This document shows positions 23,601-36,525 of a stretch of 64,000 nt of DNA, piece by piece. The notes under the pieces were generated by a model. It saw nothing but the letters and a program-made list of their open reading frames with translations, had not been told where the DNA came from and did not search any database. The position numbers were made by a program, and so were the translations under genes. The stretch's first letter is position 1; every line of letters begins with the position of its first letter. The DNA comes from Liolophura sinensis (Eukaryota > Mollusca > Polyplacophora > Chitonida > Chitonidae): contig NC_088306.1 in the NCBI RefSeq assembly GCF_032854445.1, positions 5,144,373 through 5,208,372 on the forward strand, read 5' to 3'.

Positions 23601-24525
23601 TGTGATACACGTAAATTAATGTCTTAATTTGAACGCAGATTTAATTTGTTAGTGACGCTAGATCACAGTCTCTTGTTACAACATAATACTGCGTCATATT
23701 CAGCATACTGTCCTGGAAGCCCTGACAGAGTCATTATGTTAATATAATGGAGTATTTGTGCTGTATTTAACAGAATAATTCAATACAACATCAGAGTGTA
23801 TTCTAGCATAACTTAACGAACAGACGTTCACGAGCAGATTGGATTCAGTGTAATTAACCACCCAGAGGACGGGACCCGAGGGAGGGATCCTCAAACGAGC
23901 TTCAGACTTAATAAGAAAAACTTCAGAGCAATGTCATCAAAGACTGAAATCGACTTTGCGGATATCAGTCAAAGACGAAGAAGGCACCTTTGTATACACT
24001 TCCGGTTCGCTTTACCCAGACAGGAGATGCTTTCTCAGCCATTCTCCAGATCGTTTATTGATTTCACCAAATCTTAACACTATATGATCTCTGTGTCTGG
24101 CCGTTTTTCATCTCGCGATTCTTTATCATTCGTCAGTATTTTATGTTGCCATTACCAATGGCGAATTTATAATGATGTGTGATTTCTTCTTTGATCTCCA
24201 AAGCTTTCTAGATTACAAGCAGAATTCCGCTGAAATTCTGTATTCTTGGCGATAATTCTGTTGGAGCGAAGGCAATGAATACCTCTCTCCACTCCCATTG
24301 CCCTCAGCCAACGACACAGCAGCTCAGGAGTCCCAACCTAGGATTGGTTGAGTTTCGAAAGCTAGTCTGATGAAATATAAGCCGGGATACACTCCAATTA
24401 AACTGTTCATTTTAACACAGATTGATACAGACTGTATAGTCCGATACAATATATAATAAATATATATTTATCTGTTAAATACAGCAATATTGTATATGCA
24501 AGATATAGAATATGCTATATTTAAC
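20690..24525. repeat. macro-repeat unit U1 (~3.8 kb)
   Basis: It begins with a TIR-like block (TTTAACAGAATATTCCGTTA ... CGTTCTGTTATTTTTAACAG) and runs through shared landmarks: GCACATTGATTACTTTCTTT near 21120, CGACATCGATATCTGACGAT near 22094, and CTCGCTCTGACGTTGGAATG near 22751. The last ~700 bp is present twice: a second TIR-like block at about 23765-23830 is followed by another copy of the unit's 3' part (23830-24400). This explains its greater length than U3. No coding potential is seen. Confidence 0.8.
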
Positions 24526-25279
24526 AGAATAACCCGCTACAACATCAGAATCCATTCTAGCATAACTTAACCTATAGAGGTTCTGTTATCTTTAGCAGAT
24601 AATTTTTTAGAGTATTTCTACAATACTCCACTGTATGGGGCATCTCTTCCCGCGCCATGGCGTCAACCCACTGTTAGAAAGCAGCCCATGAGTAATTAAT
24701 TCAACGCCAAACTTTCCAGCAACAGGACAGCGCCATCAACACGGCAACGCACTCGCCACCTACACGGCAGCACACTCCGACAGCAATTCGACCCCATCAT
24801 CACCGTAGCCCGACGACATAGTCACGATTCCTCATATAGCCATGCTTTCTTAATATCAGTGTAACACAGGTTTTATACATTATTCATCACAGTTATTATT
24901 ACGAAAGAATTGGCATGTCCCGAGTAGTGAACAGCCTTTTCCTGCGCGTCTGGACGCATAGGCCTTTACATGTTCCCTCTCAGCTCAACTTGATGTGTTT
25001 CACCTGCACATTGATTACTTTCTTCTCGCAGTAGGCGAGTTTTATCGAATTAATCAGGAAGTTCTTTTGCAGCAAACCCGATTGAAGAAATTCAACTAAA
25101 TTTCTCTTTGTTTTCTGCTGATCGTCTTCCTGTAAACCTAAATCAATTATATATTTCCCCGATCAAATCGACAGCGTTCCGCTCGTAAATCCCTTTATTC
25201 AAAAAAAAAAAAATCTCAGAAATCGCATTTTAAAACTGCGTTTCCTTGCTTAATCCCGCAGGTCTTCTTATTATTATTA

Positions 25280-25311
<32 letters not shown>

Positions 25312-26127
25312 TTTCACCAGAAATGCGCAGAGTACAACAAAACACATTGCATCAGATGCATACATAAAATTAGAGAACATTGGTAAAGAAAGCATGGATG
25401 TTATGACGATATGAGGCTCCCTGGCGGGAACAGAAACCCCAGAGGGCTTATTTTATCCCGTTTAGGAGTTGACGTGAGAGGTACAGTTTATCAAAATATG
25501 AGCTGAGGGTAATATATGGATATTTGATAAATATCGAACTAGAGAAAATTGTAAACAGAGCATTCGGAATTCATGATACAACATCTTAGTAAGACGAGCT
25601 AGAAGCCAAAATTGCATGCATATTGATACGCTTATATAATGAAAGATCCTCATTTAACTGAGGATACAGGTAGTGGTAATTAACATACTGGACCTAAGAG
25701 TGACAATACTTACCAGGTGAATCTACATTAACGTATATACATTTGAATGGAAGCGATTGAAGGACACTTAGTCTGGCTGACGGTAAGCAATGAAATAGCA
25801 CTTTAACCTGGATTTAAAAAGAGAAACAGAATCACGGTATTTTAAGTCAGTGGACAACTTATTCTATGGGACCTTTTATCTTACAAATCTAGAAAATCAT
25901 TGGTTTCATGGAAAGGCCTCTGTAAGTTGACTGACGAAGTCGTATGGGGTAAAAATGAACTGATGATTGTTTGATAAAATAAGAACTGAAGCTGAAGGGA
26001 AGATCAGGACTGCGTAAGCACTTAAAAATTAACTGGGTTATTTGAAATACGTTAACAGATTCAATCGACAATGTTTTGTTTTGCTTAAAGAATGGGCCAG
26101 TATGATCATGATTGTGGGAAAAATTTG

Positions 26128-26793
26128 TCAGTCGAACAGCACGTTTTGAAGGTGGATCAGGGGGAGGAGGTGGGTGGTGTAAGTATTACCCCACACTACG
26201 TTGCAATATGTTTGTATGGGATAAATAAGGGCATAATAAAGAATATATAATGTTTTCCTCTTCAGAAAATATCTAATATGAGAGAGAGCACCTAGATTAC
26301 GTGAAATTTTCTTGCAAATTTCGCTGATATGTGTCGTCCATGTCAATTTATGGTTAATAGTTACTCCAAGAAGATTGAAAGATGTTAGATATTCGATTTC
26401 TTGTTGCTTTACATTAATATGAGGTTGGAAATGTGTGTTATTTTTTCTGTTTGGTGTGATAAACATAGATTTGGTTTTCTTAATATTCAAAGAAAATTTG
26501 TTACCACACAACCATCAATAAAGCTTATCGAATTCTTCGTTTATTTTTTTATTTTATAATACAGGATCGGAGTCAGATAGAAAGGCACTCGTGTCATCGG
26601 CAAACAGGGTAATTTCAAGGTTAGATGCATAGACGATATCGTTAATATAAATTAAAACACAGCAGAGGATCAAGAATAGAACGTTGTGGAACTCCAGTGT
26701 TTTGGCGTTTGAATGAAGATTGGATGTTGTTATAAAGTAAACAGTGTCTCCGGTTAAAGACGCAACATTTATTGGATAGGCCAGTAACACCAT
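26128..26793 (-). pseudogene. LINE reverse transcriptase, palm/thumb remnant
   Basis: The catalytic block ITLFADDTSAFLSDSD (26793-26554 frame) is intact. Downstream the frame at 26511-26128 reads FSLNIKKTKSMFITPNRKN, then EIEYLTSFNLLGVTINHKL and W-x-x-HI-x-x-I-x-KK, the usual region after the FADD motif, ending in ALIYPIQTYCNVVWGNTY. Separate frames show decay. Confidence 0.85.
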
Positions 26794-27204
26794 AATGTTT
26801 TAGTTTTTCTAAGATGATAACATGACCGAATGTGTCGAATGCTTTGAATAGGTCAAGAAAAAGAGATATGCTAAATTTATTTGATTCTTTGGCTTTTACG
26901 ATTTTATCATAGACGCAAATCAAAGCATGCATCGTAGAATGGTTGCTCCTGACGCTATACTGATTTTCGAAAAGCACTTTGTTCGTTTCTAAATATATTT
27001 TTAGTTTATCAGCTACTAATGATTCAAATACCTTACTAAAAAAAGGCAATAAGAAAATAGGTCTGTAATTACTATGTCATCCATGCCTCCTGCTTTAAAA
27101 ATTGGGCAGATTTTGGCGACTTTTGACTTATCTGGAAAAATTCCAGTTAGAAACAACAAGTTAACCATATGGGTCAATGGATGAGCCAAGGAATCAGCTG
27201 CCAT
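26642..27204 (-). pseudogene. LINE reverse transcriptase, fingers/palm remnant
   Basis: It carries PFFSKVFESLV, FENQYSVRSNHSTMHAL, SLFLDLFKAFDTFGHVI (motif A region) and NTGVPQRSILDPLL with YINDI (motif B region). Compared with the family consensus, PQGSILGPLL has become PQRSILDPLL, and the Lys of DLSKAFDT is retained. The N-terminal part (27204-27016) is in another frame. Confidence 0.85.
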
Positions 27205-27904
27205 TTTAATAACAGAGGGATGAAAGCCATTTAATCCAAGGGAACTTTTTTTGAAGCTCCTAACTAATTCACGAACTTCTTCATATGTACAAAGGCCTAG
27301 TGAAAAACTTGGGGGATTGATCGGTGGAAGGGAGCTTCTACAGCAATTTGAGGCAAGCGGTATTTCGGATCCTACTTTACTAGGGATGTCATTAAATATG
27401 TGTTAAAACCATCCGCAATTTTTTTCCGGATCAGTTACTCTATCACCATCAATGGTGAACGACTTCGGTAGTTTCTCAGTTTCTCTTCGGTAGTTTTTAT
27501 TAAATTAGTTATTAATTTCCACGTTCCTTTTATGCCGTTATTTACAGAATTAAAATCGAAATAATACTTTTTCGCTGAGCGTAATATGTGGTTCAGTTTA
27601 TTTCTATATTTCCGGTATAAATCTTTTATTTCTTTGCTGCTATTCTCTCTAATTGAGCTACGTACGGCTGGGGTAATTTTGACCTACTAGAATTTCTGTC
27701 AATATTTTTGAGGGGAACGTTTGACTGGTAAAGGTCATCTATTTTGTTGATCATAATATCATAGGCTTCGTTTGCTTCTGTTGATTGAAATATCTCCTCC
27801 CAATCAATACCAATGGATCCGGTTCTAAAATTTGCTTCATTAATCTCTAATAGTTTTATTATTTTTATGTACTCCACGTTTTTTGATGTGTGGTCTTCAG
27901 CACG

Positions 27905-28393
27905 TTATAATTCTTTGATGTAGATTATAGGTTGATGATCTGTTATGTGGGTTAGTAAGATACCAGATGTTACGGTTGAGGCCATGTGATAAGTGAAAAA
28001 ATTGTCTATCAGAGTTGCTGTGCTTGCAGTTATTCTTGTTGGTTTGGTGATCAATGGGAATAAATGGCCTGATTTAAGGATTTCTAAGAAATCTTTTGAG
28101 AGAAAATGTTGGCGAGATTTGAACAGATCTATGTTGAAATCACCAAAAATTGCACAAAACTTTCTCTCTGATTTAATTTTATCTAATAAAGCATTAAGCT
28201 TACTGTTAAAGAAGGGAAGATCTTTCCCTGGAGGTCTATAAAATAACCCAATAAGATGTTTTTCGTTATTTATTTCTATTTCCAAAAATAGACATTCGTA
28301 TTTTCCGTTTTCATCAACTTTCGAAAGGTCATCTCTGACGAAACATTCATTTATACTGCTATGGACAAAATTCAAAATTAATGACATCTTCAT
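27905..28393 (-). pseudogene. LINE endonuclease domain remnant (right copy)
   Basis: A 162-residue open frame with LFYRPPGKDL, FGDFNIDLF, TKPTRITASTATLIDNFF and LTHITDHQPI. These correspond to the YRPP, GDFN and final S/T-DH-x-P/L motifs of apurinic-type endonucleases from non-LTR elements. The N-terminal third of a normal ~220-residue domain is lacking, so it is likely inactive. Confidence 0.85.
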
Positions 28394-28925
28394 TATTTAA
28401 GCACTTCCATTGTTCTATTGTTTTCAAGTTTGGACATAGCAAACTCAACAGTATACGATTTGGAGTTCATCATTGGAGCATCAGAGTATCACTGCAAAGT
28501 TTAACAGGATTAAGAAAGAGAATGTATGTGTTTGAACAGGTATCATGACAAGGTTAGAAATTTATTATATCTACAGCATTTATACACTTATCAAGTTCCA
28601 TTGTTCATATTTAGGTCTAGACATATCAAACCCAACAGTGTACTACATGGAGTTCAACTTTAGAACATCAGAATACCATTGCCGGGTTTAGCAGAAATTA
28701 AGTATGGAATATACATGCACTTCATCAGACAACATGACCAAATTAGAAATTAATGACATCTTCTGCACTTATACACGTATAAAGTTCATTTGTTCAGAAT
28801 TAAGTCTAAACATATCCAAACAAAACAGTATACTATATGAAGCTCAGCATCAGAGCATCAGAGCATCATTGTTACGTTTAGCAGGAGTTGAGTATGGGGA
28901 ATATATATGTGTTTGAACCGGTATC
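28375..28925 (-). repeat. three ~175-188 bp tandem repeats inside the LINE
   Basis: Blocks beginning near 28375, 28549 and 28737 share TTAGAAATT-A, ACACTTATCAAGTTC-type, GTCTAAACATAT, CAACAGTATAC and ATCATGAC motifs. The left duplication copy has the same three blocks (about 653-1205). The first block overlaps the start of the endonuclease frame. Confidence 0.75.
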
Positions 28926-29479
28926 ATGACAAAGAGATATTAAGCACGACAATATAATTTGTAAGTGTGTTTTTAATGTTAAAAAAATAAATGAAAATAA
29001 TATGCCATATACCAGAAGATATCTGAAAAAAAAAAACAATTTGTTTAGACAAGGTAGGGGACACAAACTGGAACAACGGTAAGAAAGTTATCTCCCATTG
29101 TATATTCCACTAACATATTTGAGAAAGATGTAAGTCTAGTTGAAGATGATTTTTTCCATTCGTTTCTATTTCAATAGATATATTTCAATACATGAGGCAT
29201 TATCAGTTTGTTCTCCTTGTGTAATAACATGGTAAAATCATGAGTTACAAAAGAAAAGAACAAAAAAACCCCGAAAACAAACAAAAAACAGATATGTAGG
29301 TGGATACAGCACAAAAGTGCACAAACTTGGGTTGGTTATCATATTGTTTGGAAAGCATATGATATTGATCCTGTACATATATTAGGCTGATAGAGTTTGT
29401 GAGATATCTGATCTTATATAACACACAATATCATTTTTATGAGAAGAGATGCATCGAACACATAGGTTAATGCCTGCTA

Positions 29480-29974
29480 CTCGTGGAAAACTTTCCAGGG
29501 CCCACTCCATTACCTGGTCTTGTCTCCAACAACGCCTTTGTATCTACTACTCTAATTCTGGTTTGTTTGCCCTCAGAAGATCTCAAACCATATGCCAAGT
29601 TGGCGAGCCTCCCTCTCTCAAGTTTAAGGTCTTGTGGCAAGTCAGTTCTGATGCTAATTACAGTCGTGGCCCTTAGAATGTTGTTGGGGAGTATGGGGTG
29701 TGTGATTTAGAACATGGGTAGACCGTGGGAGTCGATAGACATTCACAACAGGTAAATCTCTGACCCATTCATCACCGAGCTTCATCTCTTCAGACGGGAA
29801 CAATCGTATAACAGAATCAGTATTTTCATTCTCACCAGACTTGGGGATACCGTACAACAAAAAGGTTGTCCTTACAGTCATGAATTTATAGCCGTAGGAT
29901 ATTTTTCTATAGCTCAGTGATATAGTTACTGAGCTTGTTTTCAGTATTTTGTAAAGTCTTTTCAGTTGAATCAA
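29480..29974 (-). pseudogene. LINE ORF1-like remnant (right copy)
   Basis: FLLYGIPKSGENENTDSVIR and GDEWVRDLPVVNVYRLPR resemble the RRM core of L1-type ORF1 proteins. After a frameshift near 29660 the sequence continues SIRTDLPQDLKLERGRLAN, LAYGLRSSEGKQTRIRVVDT, KALLETRPG, the matching C-terminal region. Unlike the left copy it keeps the segment coding for FLLYGIP. Confidence 0.65.
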
Positions 29975-31744
29975 TTTTGGGGGATGTGAAGCGCAACGAT
30001 TTTTCCATGTCTACAATGTTGAGCTCAGCTTGAAAAACTAGTTCAGCTTATAACTTCAGCATATACAACTTACGTGAGAGAAATAATTTAATGTAATTAA
30101 TTTGCCCGACCACTCACAAAGTCTCGTTGTGGATGGAGAATTCCAGCTCAGACAGTACACAATCCTGGCGTACAAACATAACCGAGCTTTGTCAACAACA
30201 AAGAGACACGACCCAAGGAGCTTTTTGATTAGGTCTAATTCAGATCTGATAACAAAACGCTGAAATAGACACTATTCACTTCCAGGGCGAAACCATTGCC
30301 CACTTTGCTTATTTGCTATTACTCAGGCACAAGTTCCCTTTGAATCAAGTCAGTTAACATCGATATCTGACGATTGCCAAATTTAAACACTACGATTAAG
30401 TTCGCACTCTCAAGCCGTTCTTCGCTATATTCAATCGTACATGCATTAACAACATTTATGCTTGTGTACTTAAGGTATGCGGCGTGATTTGGGGGATTTA
30501 TGTGGCACTGGGCGTTGCTTTGCTGTGATTACCTGACGGGGCATTTCTCTTGTCCGAGATTGTTCCGACGTTAGATTTGACGAAATTTCGTTTCAGAGCG
30601 CGCTCAGTCCAGAAAACTGATGCGGTTAGGCTAACAGCCAGATTCAAATATGTCGAGGCTGTGAGTGTAACCACTCGCTTTCCGTATCACCATGGAATCT
30701 CGGGCTCATGTGGCCTAGTAAATAACCGATTAGCGTTCTTCTTACGATGAAACGACAGGCGAAAACATCCAGAAAGTAAGCGCCTGCACACTTAATGCTC
30801 TTAAGATGTATTTGAAGAGAATGTTTTGTTGAAGTCCAACGGGGTAACTGCGTCAAGATTTTAAATGTATCTCGCTCTGACGTTGGATTGTGGCCATCCT
30901 TGGCCGAGCAAAATTTTTGTTAAATCTATCGTCCGGGCAACTGATGTTAGTGTGTGCATACTTAAAACTTAAAGGGCAAATTTTGCCACAATCGTCGTCA
31001 CCCACTGACATGGCATATACATAAGCTCTTTAAACGGAGAGCGCTCTCACGTTGGCTTTGACCGAACAAAATTTTTGCTAAACCAGACATCAAAGCAACA
31101 GACTGGGATTTCCCGAGCGTCTTGGATTCACTCTGATTAACCACGCAGGGGATGGGGCCCGAGGGGTGGGTGGGTGGGTGCTTTTGGTGGGGGGCCCCTC
31201 AGAAAAGCTTCAGACTTAACAAGAAAAACTTCAGAGCAATCTCATCAAAGACTGAAATCGACTTTGCCGATATCAGTCAACGACGAACAAGGCACCTTTA
31301 TACACAGTTCCGGTTTGCTTTGCTCAGACAGAAGATGCTCTCTCATCCTCTCCGTAGATCGGCTAATGATTTCACCAAATCTTAAAACTATATGATGTCC
31401 GTGTCTGACCGCCTTTCATCTCGCGATTCTTTACCAGTATTTTTTGTTGTGTTCACCAATGGCGAACTTATAACTACGTCGAATCTGTTCTTAATCTTCA
31501 AAGCTTTCTGGCTTTTACGCAGAATTTCACAGAAATGCTGGATCTTGGAGATAGCTATGCCATGGCCATCATTAACATACCTAATTTTGTGGGAACGAAC
31601 GTAATAGGCTTTTTAGGGCACCTCTCTCCATTCTGATTGCCAGCAGACACCGACACAAAAGTTCAGGGGGGGGGGGAGGGGCAACCCAGGATTGGTTGGT
31701 TTTCAGAAGCTAATGTGATTTTTTAATTTATTGGAATATTTGTC

Positions 31745-34700
31745 CTATAGTTAACAGAGAAATCTGCTACAACATCAGAATGCATTGTAGCTTAACTTAA
31801 CCAATAGACATTCTGTTATTTTTAAAAGGTAACTTTTTGAGAGTTCTTCTTCAGTATTCCGCTGTATGGGACAATGGCGACAACCGGTTGTTAGCTAGAT
31901 AAGCGTTAGTAATCAAAACAACGCCATCAACACGACACCGCACTTGACATAAATACGACACCGCCATCAAGACGACAGCACACTTGCCACCAACACGAGA
32001 GCACACCCGACACCTCTCCCTCGTAACCCGGACACCACGCTTATCACGATTCCTCATATAGCCATGCATTTATAATATCAATGTAATACTGGCTTTGCTT
32101 TTTCCCGACGCTTAGGCCTTTACATGCTCCTTCTCAGTTCAACTTTATGTGCTTCACCTGCACATTGATTACTTTCTTTTTGCAGAAGGCTAGATAGTTT
32201 TAGATGCAAACCCAGTGTGGAAAAATTCAATCGGATTTCTATTTGTTTCTGCTCATCGTCTTGCTGTAAACGTTAATCAAATAGATATTTCCCCTATCAA
32301 ATCGACAGCGTTCCGCTCGTAAATCTCTTCATTTATGACACAAGCATCTCAGAAATAGCATTTAAAAAAAAGGCGTTTCCTTGGTTAATCCCACAGGTCT
32401 TATCAAATTCTGCAAAAAGCTATTTCCTGGTATGGAAACTCGACAGATGTCGAACTGAATTCAAGTTTCATTTGATTTCTTTCCATTTTCTTAAATCTCT
32501 TCGCAGCGACTAAAATCCCCACAGAGTATTATAACGGATTGGTTCCTCTCTCAGTATTGATAAACCAACATATAAATATCAGACATGTTTGCATCCTTAA
32601 TACTTTGCTTTTAGTCGTTTTTACAGTCTGAGATGTCATATCTTACACTAGGATGTTACACTTGAATTTTGATCGATGCTGTATATGTGATTCGTGTGAA
32701 TGCAGTGGATGTTATCTACTTTGCGAGAACTCCTCTTTGCCATCTACAAGACTTTCTGACAGGGAAAGGTACCCTGCTTTTTTGAGGAAGTCAACACAAA
32801 ATCTCAAACCGGCAACATTTCAGCGATATATACAACTCGCGTGAGAGAAATAATTTAAATTAATTAATTTTCCCAGCCTCTCACAAACTCTCGCCATGGT
32901 CAGAGATTTCCAGCTCAGACAGTAAACAGTCCTGGTGTACAAACGTAACCGAACTTTGTCAACAACAAAGGGACATGAGACAGACACTTTCTGATTAGGC
33001 CTACTTCAGATGTAATAACAAGAACTTTCTTAACCAGTTTTACAAAGGCTGATATAGACATCATTCACCTCGAGGGCGAAACCTTGCTCACTTTGTCTAT
33101 TTGCTTTTACTCAGGCACAAGTTCCCGTTGAGTCAAGTCAGTCGACATCGATATCTGACGATCGCCAAATTTAAACACACCGATCGAGTTCACGCTCTCA
33201 ATGTCTTTAATCTCGAATGGCCTTTTGATTCTATTTGTTCGCCTCGTAGATCAGTTCACAACAGATGCTTTTTGTATATGTCGACGCCTTCTAGACATTG
33301 GTTTTACCGGAAATGGAATTAAGACGGATTTTTTAGTTCTTCGTTATGTTTAATCATGCGTGCTACAAGAAGGCTTTTGCTTGTGTACTTCAGGTATGCG
33401 ATGTGATTTTGGGTATTTATCTGGAACTAGCCATTGCTTTGTTGTGATTACCTGACCGTGCAATTCTATATTCCGAGATTGTTCTAACGTTACGTTTGGC
33501 GAAATTTTGCTCGGCCACGGATGGCCCTAAACCAACATGAGACAGAGTTGTATTTAAAAATGTCATATGGTCAGACGATATTTCTTTCTCAACTATGCTG
33601 AGGCTGTTAGTACAGCGGGTGACATTTCACCCAGAAATCTCCAGAAGGTATAGCTGATCGACGCTGTGCTTGCTATAAATCTACAGACTTTGGAGATATA
33701 TTTGCAGGGAAAGTTTTGTTGGAGGCTAACAGGGCAACTGCGTCAAGATTTTAAATGTATCTCGCTCTGACGTTGGATTGTGGCCATCCTTGGCATAAGA
33801 AATTTTTTGTTAAACCTAACGTTAGGGCAACTGACGTTAGTGCCTGCATACTTAAGGCTGCGGAGACGTACATAATTAAAGGGTAAATTTTGTCACAATC
33901 GTCGAGATACACTGCCATGGCGTCTACATAAGCTCTTTAAACAGAGAGTGCTCTTACGGTGGTTTTGGGTCATCCTTGATCGAACGACAGGTTTGCTCCG
34001 CCTAACATCAGAGCAACAAACTGGGATTCCCCGGGCATCCTGACTTCACTCTGATTAACCACCCAAGGGACGGGACCTGGGGAGGGCTCCTAAGACGATC
34101 TTTAAACTAAGAAGAGCAACCTCAGAGCAATGCCATCAAGGACTGAAATCGACTTTTCGGATATCAGTCAACGACGAAGAAGGCACATTTATACACACTT
34201 CCGGTTTGCTTTGCTTAGACAGGAGATGCTTTTCAGCCTTTCTTTAAATCGTTTATTGATTTCACCAAGTCTCAACACGATATGATCTCCGTGTCTGGCC
34301 GTGTTTATCTCGCGATTCTTTACCATTCGTCAGTATTTCTTGTTGCCATCAGTAATGGTGGATTTATAGCGATGTGGGATTTCTTCTTTGATCTCCAAAG
34401 CTTTCTAGATTTTAAGCAGAATTTCAGAGAAATGCTGTATTCTTGGTGATAGTTATGCAATAGCTATCAATAACATACCTTATCTTGTTGGAGCGAAGGC
34501 AATGGATACTCCTGTCCACTCTCATTGCCCACAGACACCGACACAGTACTTCCAACCTAGGATTGGTTGATTTTCGGAAGCTAGTCTGATGAAATATAAG
34601 CCGGGATACACTCAAATTAATGTGTTAGTTCTAACACAGATTTTGTGAGTGAGGCGAGATCACATTCTGTTATTATAACATAATACTCTGCCATATCCAG

Positions 34701-34760
34701 CACAATGACCTGATAGTCCGATACAGTGAATATATTGATTTAATAGAATAATTGTGCTAT
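31745..34760. repeat. macro-repeat unit U3 (~3.0 kb)
   Basis: A complete unit from the TIR-like block near 31745-31835 (TTCTGTTATTTTTAAAAGGT) to the next one near 34760. It has the same landmark order as U1: GCACATTGATTAC at about 32160, CGACATCGATATCTGACGAT at 33143, GACGTTGGATTGTGGCCATC at 33767, ATCGACTTTTCGGATATCAG near 34148. Non-coding. Confidence 0.85.
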
Positions 34761-35860
34761 ATTTAACAGAAAAATCCGTTACAAAATCAGAATGCATTGT
34801 AGTATAACTTAACCAACAGACATTCTGTTGTCTTGAGATCATTTTTAAGAGCACTTCTACAATATATCTCTTCCCGAGCCATAGCGACAACCTATCGTTA
34901 GAAAGCAGTCCATGAGTAAGTAATTCAACGCCACAGCATCAACATGGCAACACACTCGCCAACAACACGAGAGCTCACTCGACACCAGTCCGACACCATA
35001 ATTTACCCGTAACCTGACGACATAGTCATCACGATTCCTCATATAACCATGCATTCATAATATCAATGTAACACAGGATTTATCTATTATTTATCACAGT
35101 TATTATTACGAAGGAATTGTCTTGTCTCGAACAGTGAACAGCCGAAAGAACCCATAGCCCTTTACATGTTCCCTCTTAGCTCAACTAGATGTGCTTCACC
35201 TGCACATTGATTACTTTCTTCTCGCAGTAGGCGAGTTTTATCGAATTAATCGGGTAGTTGTTTGGAAGCAAACCCGATTGGAGAAATTTAATCGAATTTC
35301 TATTTGCTTTCTGGTGATCGCCTTACTGTAAACCTAAATCAAATATATATTTCCCCGATCAAATCGACAGCGTTCCGCTCGTAAATCTCTTTATTCATAA
35401 CAGAAACATCTCAGAAATCGCATTTTAAAACCACGTTTTCTTCCTTAATCCCACAGGACTTATCAAGTTCTACAAAAAAGCTATTTTGTGGTAAAAAAAC
35501 TCCGAAGATGTCGAATTTCATTTGGGTTTTATTTCATTTCTTCCCATTTTCCAAAATCTCTTGGGAGCGACTTTGAAACCAGGGAGCATTATAACGGATT
35601 GGCTCGTCTCGGAACATTGAAAACCCAACATAATATCAGAGCCGTTTGCTCCCTTAATACATTAGCTTTTAGTCGTTCTTACAGTGTGAAGTGTCATATC
35701 TTATACTGGAACGTTATATTGGAATTTTGATCGATGATTTATATGTGAATGCGGTGGATACGACTCACGGCATGTCTTTGTAATCAATAAGACGTTCGAA
35801 TCAGGAAAGGTATCCTTCCTGGTAAACCCAAGACCAATGCTACTTAGCAGTGCATGGGTA
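34760..35860. repeat. macro-repeat unit U4, partial
   Basis: It starts with the TIR-like block (ATATTTAACAGAAAAATCCG ... CATTCTGTTG), then GCACATTGATTACTTTCTTC at 35200, CAGCGTTCCGCTCGTAAATC at 35367 and TTATAACGGATTGGCTCGTC at 35588. It fades out near 35860. Confidence 0.8.
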
Positions 35861-36282
35861 GGATGGTATCAGATTTCCCTCAGATCGTCATGACAAACTG
35901 AATGACGTCTTGGTGACAGGGAATTCATAATATTACCAAAACGTTCGCTAATAATTTGTTTTAAGTGATATTTATTTATTGAACTGTTACTTAAAGCAGT
36001 CTTCAAGAATGTATTACGTATGGTACGTGGTCCTTAATGCTGACGCATGTGTGTCGTCGTATAAGCGAAATATTCCTAAACACAGCGTAAAACACCAATC
36101 AAATAAACAAATAAATGTTACGTGGTCAGATTTTACAGATCCTGCAGTTGGAAGAAACTAGATTTCCTTGAGGAAACCAGCAACCTTTACAAGGTACCTG
36201 AGAAACTACCTGACAAACTACCTGACACAAGCTGCAGCCAAAACAACGAAAGCTAGAGGTTAACATTTCATTGAATTATAGA
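35861..36282. other. unassigned sequence with a SINE-A tail
   Basis: A plus-strand SINE-A 3' end lies at about 36047-36116 (TGTCGTCGTATAAGCGAAAT, AAACACCAATCAAATAAACA). Nothing else is recognised. Confidence 0.7.
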
Positions 36283-36525
36283 TTTATTTGACTGGTGTTT
36301 CACACCGTGCTCAATAATATTTCACTTATACGACGGCGGCCAGCATTATGGTGGGAGAAAACTGGCCAGAGCATGGGGGTAACCCACGACCATCCGCAGC
36401 TTGTTGTAAGACCTTCCCACGTCCAGCCGGAGTGGAAGCCAACAAACTGGATTTGAACTCACAGCGATCGCGTCACCGCGCCGTTGGTGGCGTACTAACA
36501 ACCCCCTCGGTCACGGGGGCTCCAG
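36283..36525 (-). mobile_element. SINE-A, near full length
   Basis: A reverse-oriented element from TTTATTTGACTGGTGTTTCA to CGGTCACGGGGGCTCC. The two copies of TAACATTT just outside (36262-36269 and 36528-36535) are a likely target site duplication. The tRNA-like head is diverged. Confidence 0.88.

Larger units (their letters stand above)
25262..30055 (-). mobile_element. decayed non-LTR retrotransposon (~4.8 kb)
   Basis: Order in its own orientation: ORF1 remnant (29974-29480), internal tandem repeats (about 28920-28375), endonuclease (28393-27905), reverse transcriptase (27204-26128), 3' region, and an (AAT)/(AAAT)-rich tail (plus-strand TTATTATTATT at about 25266-25314). Frameshifts and stops break ORF2, so it is not autonomous. 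The reverse transcriptase and endonuclease style fits the Jockey/CR1 group; the exact clade is not settled. No clear target site duplication is visible. Confidence 0.85.
24525..31745. repeat. macro-repeat unit U2, interrupted by a LINE
   Basis: The unit starts at the TIR-like block (about 24525-24605), breaks at GCAGGTCTT (about 25262), and resumes at ACAACTTACGTGAGAGAAAT (about 30065). About 450 bp of unit sequence expected between the two is missing, so the insertion came with a deletion or the unit was already short. Confidence 0.8.
27723..34353. repeat. right copy of the ~6.6-kb duplication
   Basis: Near-identical partner of 1-6633. Unlike the left copy it continues smoothly on both sides (LINE reverse transcriptase on the left, remainder of unit U3 on the right), so this is the better-embedded copy. 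Confidence 0.93.

Noticed and set aside
26128-28393. Functional retrotransposon
   Set aside because: ORF2 is broken by frameshifts and stops, and the endonuclease lacks its N-terminal part.
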